A stretch of DNA of 21,720 bases from a virus. Below are positions 19,623 to 21,720 of the stretch, one piece after another. The first letter of the stretch is position 1. Each line of letters opens with the position of its first letter. The stretch spans positions 1-21,720 of the IMG/VR virus record IMGVR_UViG_3300034050_000545; one strand, given 5' to 3'. The notes under the pieces are model-generated. The model worked only from the letters and a program-made list of their open reading frames with translations, ran no database searches and was not told the DNA's origin. A program made the translations under genes and the position numbers.

Positions 19623-21719
19623 TCAGCTCCTTAAAATGCGGTTTTGCATGACATTTACCTTGTAACTGTCATAACCGATGGAAATACTATAAGGCGCTTG
19701 TTTGAGTGCTCTAGTGAGCTTATTTGCAGTATCCACAACCGAGGTCTCGCCGGAGGCGGCGCACCAGTTCTTGTACTCGGTAAAAAGGTCACGCATCGGA
19801 AAGTGCGCACCAGGCATTTCAATTACTCGTTCACTCATGAACTGCTGCAGGCTGTCCTCCTCCATGCGGTATTCTTCGGTTGCGGCCTTGACCATAGCCG
19901 GCGGGCAAAGCCCACCGCGGTCTTCAAAATCCAGATAACCATCAATGGCACGCAGCAACATGCCAGGCAGCTCCTTTTTGAAGATGTCCCAAATCTCCGA
20001 CCGCGGTTTGCGTTCGGCCACGGGAATCGTCACTTCCCACGGAATGAGGTGAATGCGGCGCCAGATGCCGTGATCTACGCCACTGATCTTCGGCTTGTGG
20101 TTGCCGACCATCCAGATCTTGTGCGTCGGTGAGAACGTATAAGGCCGCTCATACGGCCTGCGTGCTACAATGTCCTCACCACCTAACAGCCCCTTCACCA
20201 TGCTCTCGTTGATTTTTTTATTGTCTGGCAGCTCGTCAGTAATGATCAGGCGCTTTCCTTCAAGCATTGCTTTTTTGTAGTCCATCGTTGCGTCACCGCT
20301 GGTGCCGAGAAGCGTGTTCACATCCACCATAGTGCTGAGTTGATCGCCTAGCAAATAGCGCAGCGCCATCAGTCCTGTGCTTTTACCATTTGCACCCAGC
20401 CCATAGCAGAAAAAGAGCGCATCATGATCGACAAAGCCGGTCAGGCTGTATCCGACGATTCGCCACCAGTACTCGATCATGTCGGCGTCTCCACCGAATG
20501 CGCGCTCGATAAACGCATCAAAATACGGACAAGTTGCATCCGCATCGTAAACGACCGGACAAGCCACGCTGAGAAGATCGGCCCGTTCGGTTGGCCTCAC
20601 CTTTTTCTCTCGGAAATCGACGCACACGCCATTCTTAAGCCCGAGCAAGTGCCTATGTTGGTCGTACTCGGTTGCTGGCCTGCACAGTCGATCAAAGCGT
20701 TGTGCCAGCCCGAGCACGTTGGCCATGTACGGCGCCTTCTGCAAGCTGCCGCAGCGTTGGCGCATCTGCTGGATCTCGGCCATGTTGGCTTTCGTCACTT
20801 CCTTGTTCTTGGCCGCTTTGGCCTCAGCCTCCGCTGTGCTAATCAGCACATCATAGGCTGAGATGATGCGTGCGGACATATCGTGGATCGTGCTTCCCAC
20901 GCTGTCTTTCGTCCACAAGCCTGTGTTCTCAGCATACTTTCGCCACACCTGCGATAACGGGTCGTATGCAAAGTCATTGCAGCCGCTGCGTAAAAAGACC
21001 GTCGCATCTCCCACTTGTTCCCGAGTGTAAAGCTTGAGAACATTTTCCAAGTCCATGCCGCCATCCTCACCGACGACCTGCCTTTCCTCGTCGGTCAGAT
21101 CTGGTGGCGCCGGATCTCCCTCTAGCAGATCAGAGTGAGAAGCGCCAGTGTCACCGAAAAGCAAACGCCCCATCCACGTCTTGCGCTTTGCTGCTGCTCG
21201 TGCATCAAAACCGTGCTGCTGCGCGTAGTGAATGACCGTTCTGATCGTGACGTTCTTCAGGCGGTTCTTGTGCTTCTTCTCGTACTCCCCAGGGTGCTCC
21301 TCCGGCGCCCACTCGTTCAACACTGCACATGCGGCCCCAAGCGGCAGCACACTGAACACCCCAGATGCAACTCTCAGCCAGGTATCGTAGTCGGGTCGCT
21401 TTGGCAGATACGTCAGGATCTCCCGAACGTCCGAGATGCTCATATCGTGCTGCTCGGCTGCAAATGGTGTTAGATCTGTATTGACCGGCTTAGCGCGCAC
21501 CACTTCCTTCTCCGCCTGTTCCGTTACCGGCAACACTTTGGTCCCTCCTTGTCGGCACCATGCCTCCGGGTCAAACGATAAAAAGCATAGCCGCTCGATG
21601 TCCTTACAGGCTTTATCGAGTTGCAGTCCGTACTCTTTGGCGAAGTATTCCTTGGCACTGTTGAAGCTGGCAAGGTGCCGCGTGCCGTCGATACGAACGG
21701 CGCATTTGATGCCAACGCC
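19623..21719 (-). CDS. Primase-helicase, D5/P4 family (5' end outside window)
   Basis: The frame runs off the right edge; 698 codons are visible. Numbering is from the window edge. Residues 1-58 (IKCAVRIDGTRHLASFN, then YFAKEYGLQLDKACKD and IERLCFLSFDPEAW) look like the end of an AEP-type/BT4734-like primase N-terminal domain. Residues about 96-170 (ISDVREILTYLPKRPDYDTW and NEWAPEEHPGEYEKKHKN) match a PriCT-type primase C-terminal domain. The SF3 helicase follows: Walker A GANGKST (442-448), Walker B IITDEL (492-497), motif C WMVGNH (536-541) and an Arg-finger-like GIWRRI. D5 helicase-primases start phage replication. A GTG at 21536 would give 637 aa but cuts off the conserved N-terminal stretch, so the real start is beyond the window. 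Confidence 0.92.
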   Translation of the reverse strand, partial: GVGIKCAVRIDGTRHLASFNSAKEYFAKEYGLQLDKACKDIERLCFLSFDPEAWCRQGGTKVLPVTEQAEKEVVRAKPVNTDLTPFAAEQHDMSISDVREILTYLPKRPDYDTWLRVASGVFSVLPLGAACAVLNEWAPEEHPGEYEKKHKNRLKNVTIRTVIHYAQQHGFDARAAAKRKTWMGRLLFGDTGASHSDLLEGDPAPPDLTDEERQVVGEDGGMDLENVLKLYTREQVGDATVFLRSGCNDFAYDPLSQVWRKYAENTGLWTKDSVGSTIHDMSARIISAYDVLISTAEAEAKAAKNKEVTKANMAEIQQMRQRCGSLQKAPYMANVLGLAQRFDRLCRPATEYDQHRHLLGLKNGVCVDFREKKVRPTERADLLSVACPVVYDADATCPYFDAFIERAFGGDADMIEYWWRIVGYSLTGFVDHDALFFCYGLGANGKSTGLMALRYLLGDQLSTMVDVNTLLGTSGDATMDYKKAMLEGKRLIITDELPDNKKINESMVKGLLGGEDIVARRPYERPYTFSPTHKIWMVGNHKPKISGVDHGIWRRIHLIPWEVTIPVAERKPRSEIWDIFKKELPGMLLRAIDGYLDFEDRGGLCPPAMVKAATEEYRMEEDSLQQFMSERVIEMPGAHFPMRDLFTEYKNWCAASGETSVVDTANKLTRALKQAPYSISIGYDSYKVNVMQNRILRS

Positions 21720-21720
21720 G

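Noticed and set aside
21524-21715. 63-codon minus-strand frame at the right edge
   Set aside because: The other minus frame carries the conserved primase residues (ERLCFLSFDP) in phase with the helicase, so this frame is a shadow.

Overview
The window looks like a stretch of a lambda-like, long-tailed (siphovirus-type) double-stranded DNA phage or prophage. No integrase, attachment site, tRNA or clearly host-derived gene is visible, so free phage and prophage cannot be told apart. From position 17350 leftward almost everything is one tightly packed minus-strand late block in lambda order: HTH protein, RuvC-like resolvase, small genes, small terminase, large terminase (GpA type), gpW-like connector, lambda-type portal, protease fused to scaffold, major capsid, probable decoration protein, head-tail connectors, tail terminator, tail tube, one unknown gene, tail assembly chaperone with a -1 frameshift, and tape measure. 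Lambda's tail-tip genes (M, L, K, I, J) are not recognisable after the tape measure. Instead there is an unrecognised 213-aa protein, three tandem glycine-rich paralogues, and a 250-aa fibre-like protein.

The region 17429-18840 is the apparent control region. About 480 bp of AT-rich DNA carries dyads, direct repeats and a 21-bp periodic repeat. Three short rightward genes follow: a small HTH regulator, a 66-aa protein and an 87-aa protein with a hydrophobic N-terminus. Two nearly identical promoter-like elements precede the first two, and a strong intrinsic terminator closes the unit. To the right lie a 146-aa leftward gene, an intergenic region with a 19-bp perfect inverted repeat built of four CCGGTAAA units (candidate origin or control site), and a primase-helicase of the D5/P4 family that runs off the right edge.

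Host: most starts lack a Shine-Dalgarno sequence and many genes overlap as ATGA, TGATG or TAATG. The TTGACA-type promoter-like elements argue against a Bacteroidota-type promoter. A Gram-negative host with low Shine-Dalgarno use, for example in the PVC/Verrucomicrobiota group, is possible, but this is a weak inference and no taxonomic marker is present.

The best candidates for something worth following up are the A AAA AAG frameshift joining two chaperone frames, the iteron-like inverted repeat beside the primase, the layered operator region near 17450-17900, and the tandem glycine-rich tail-tip paralogues.
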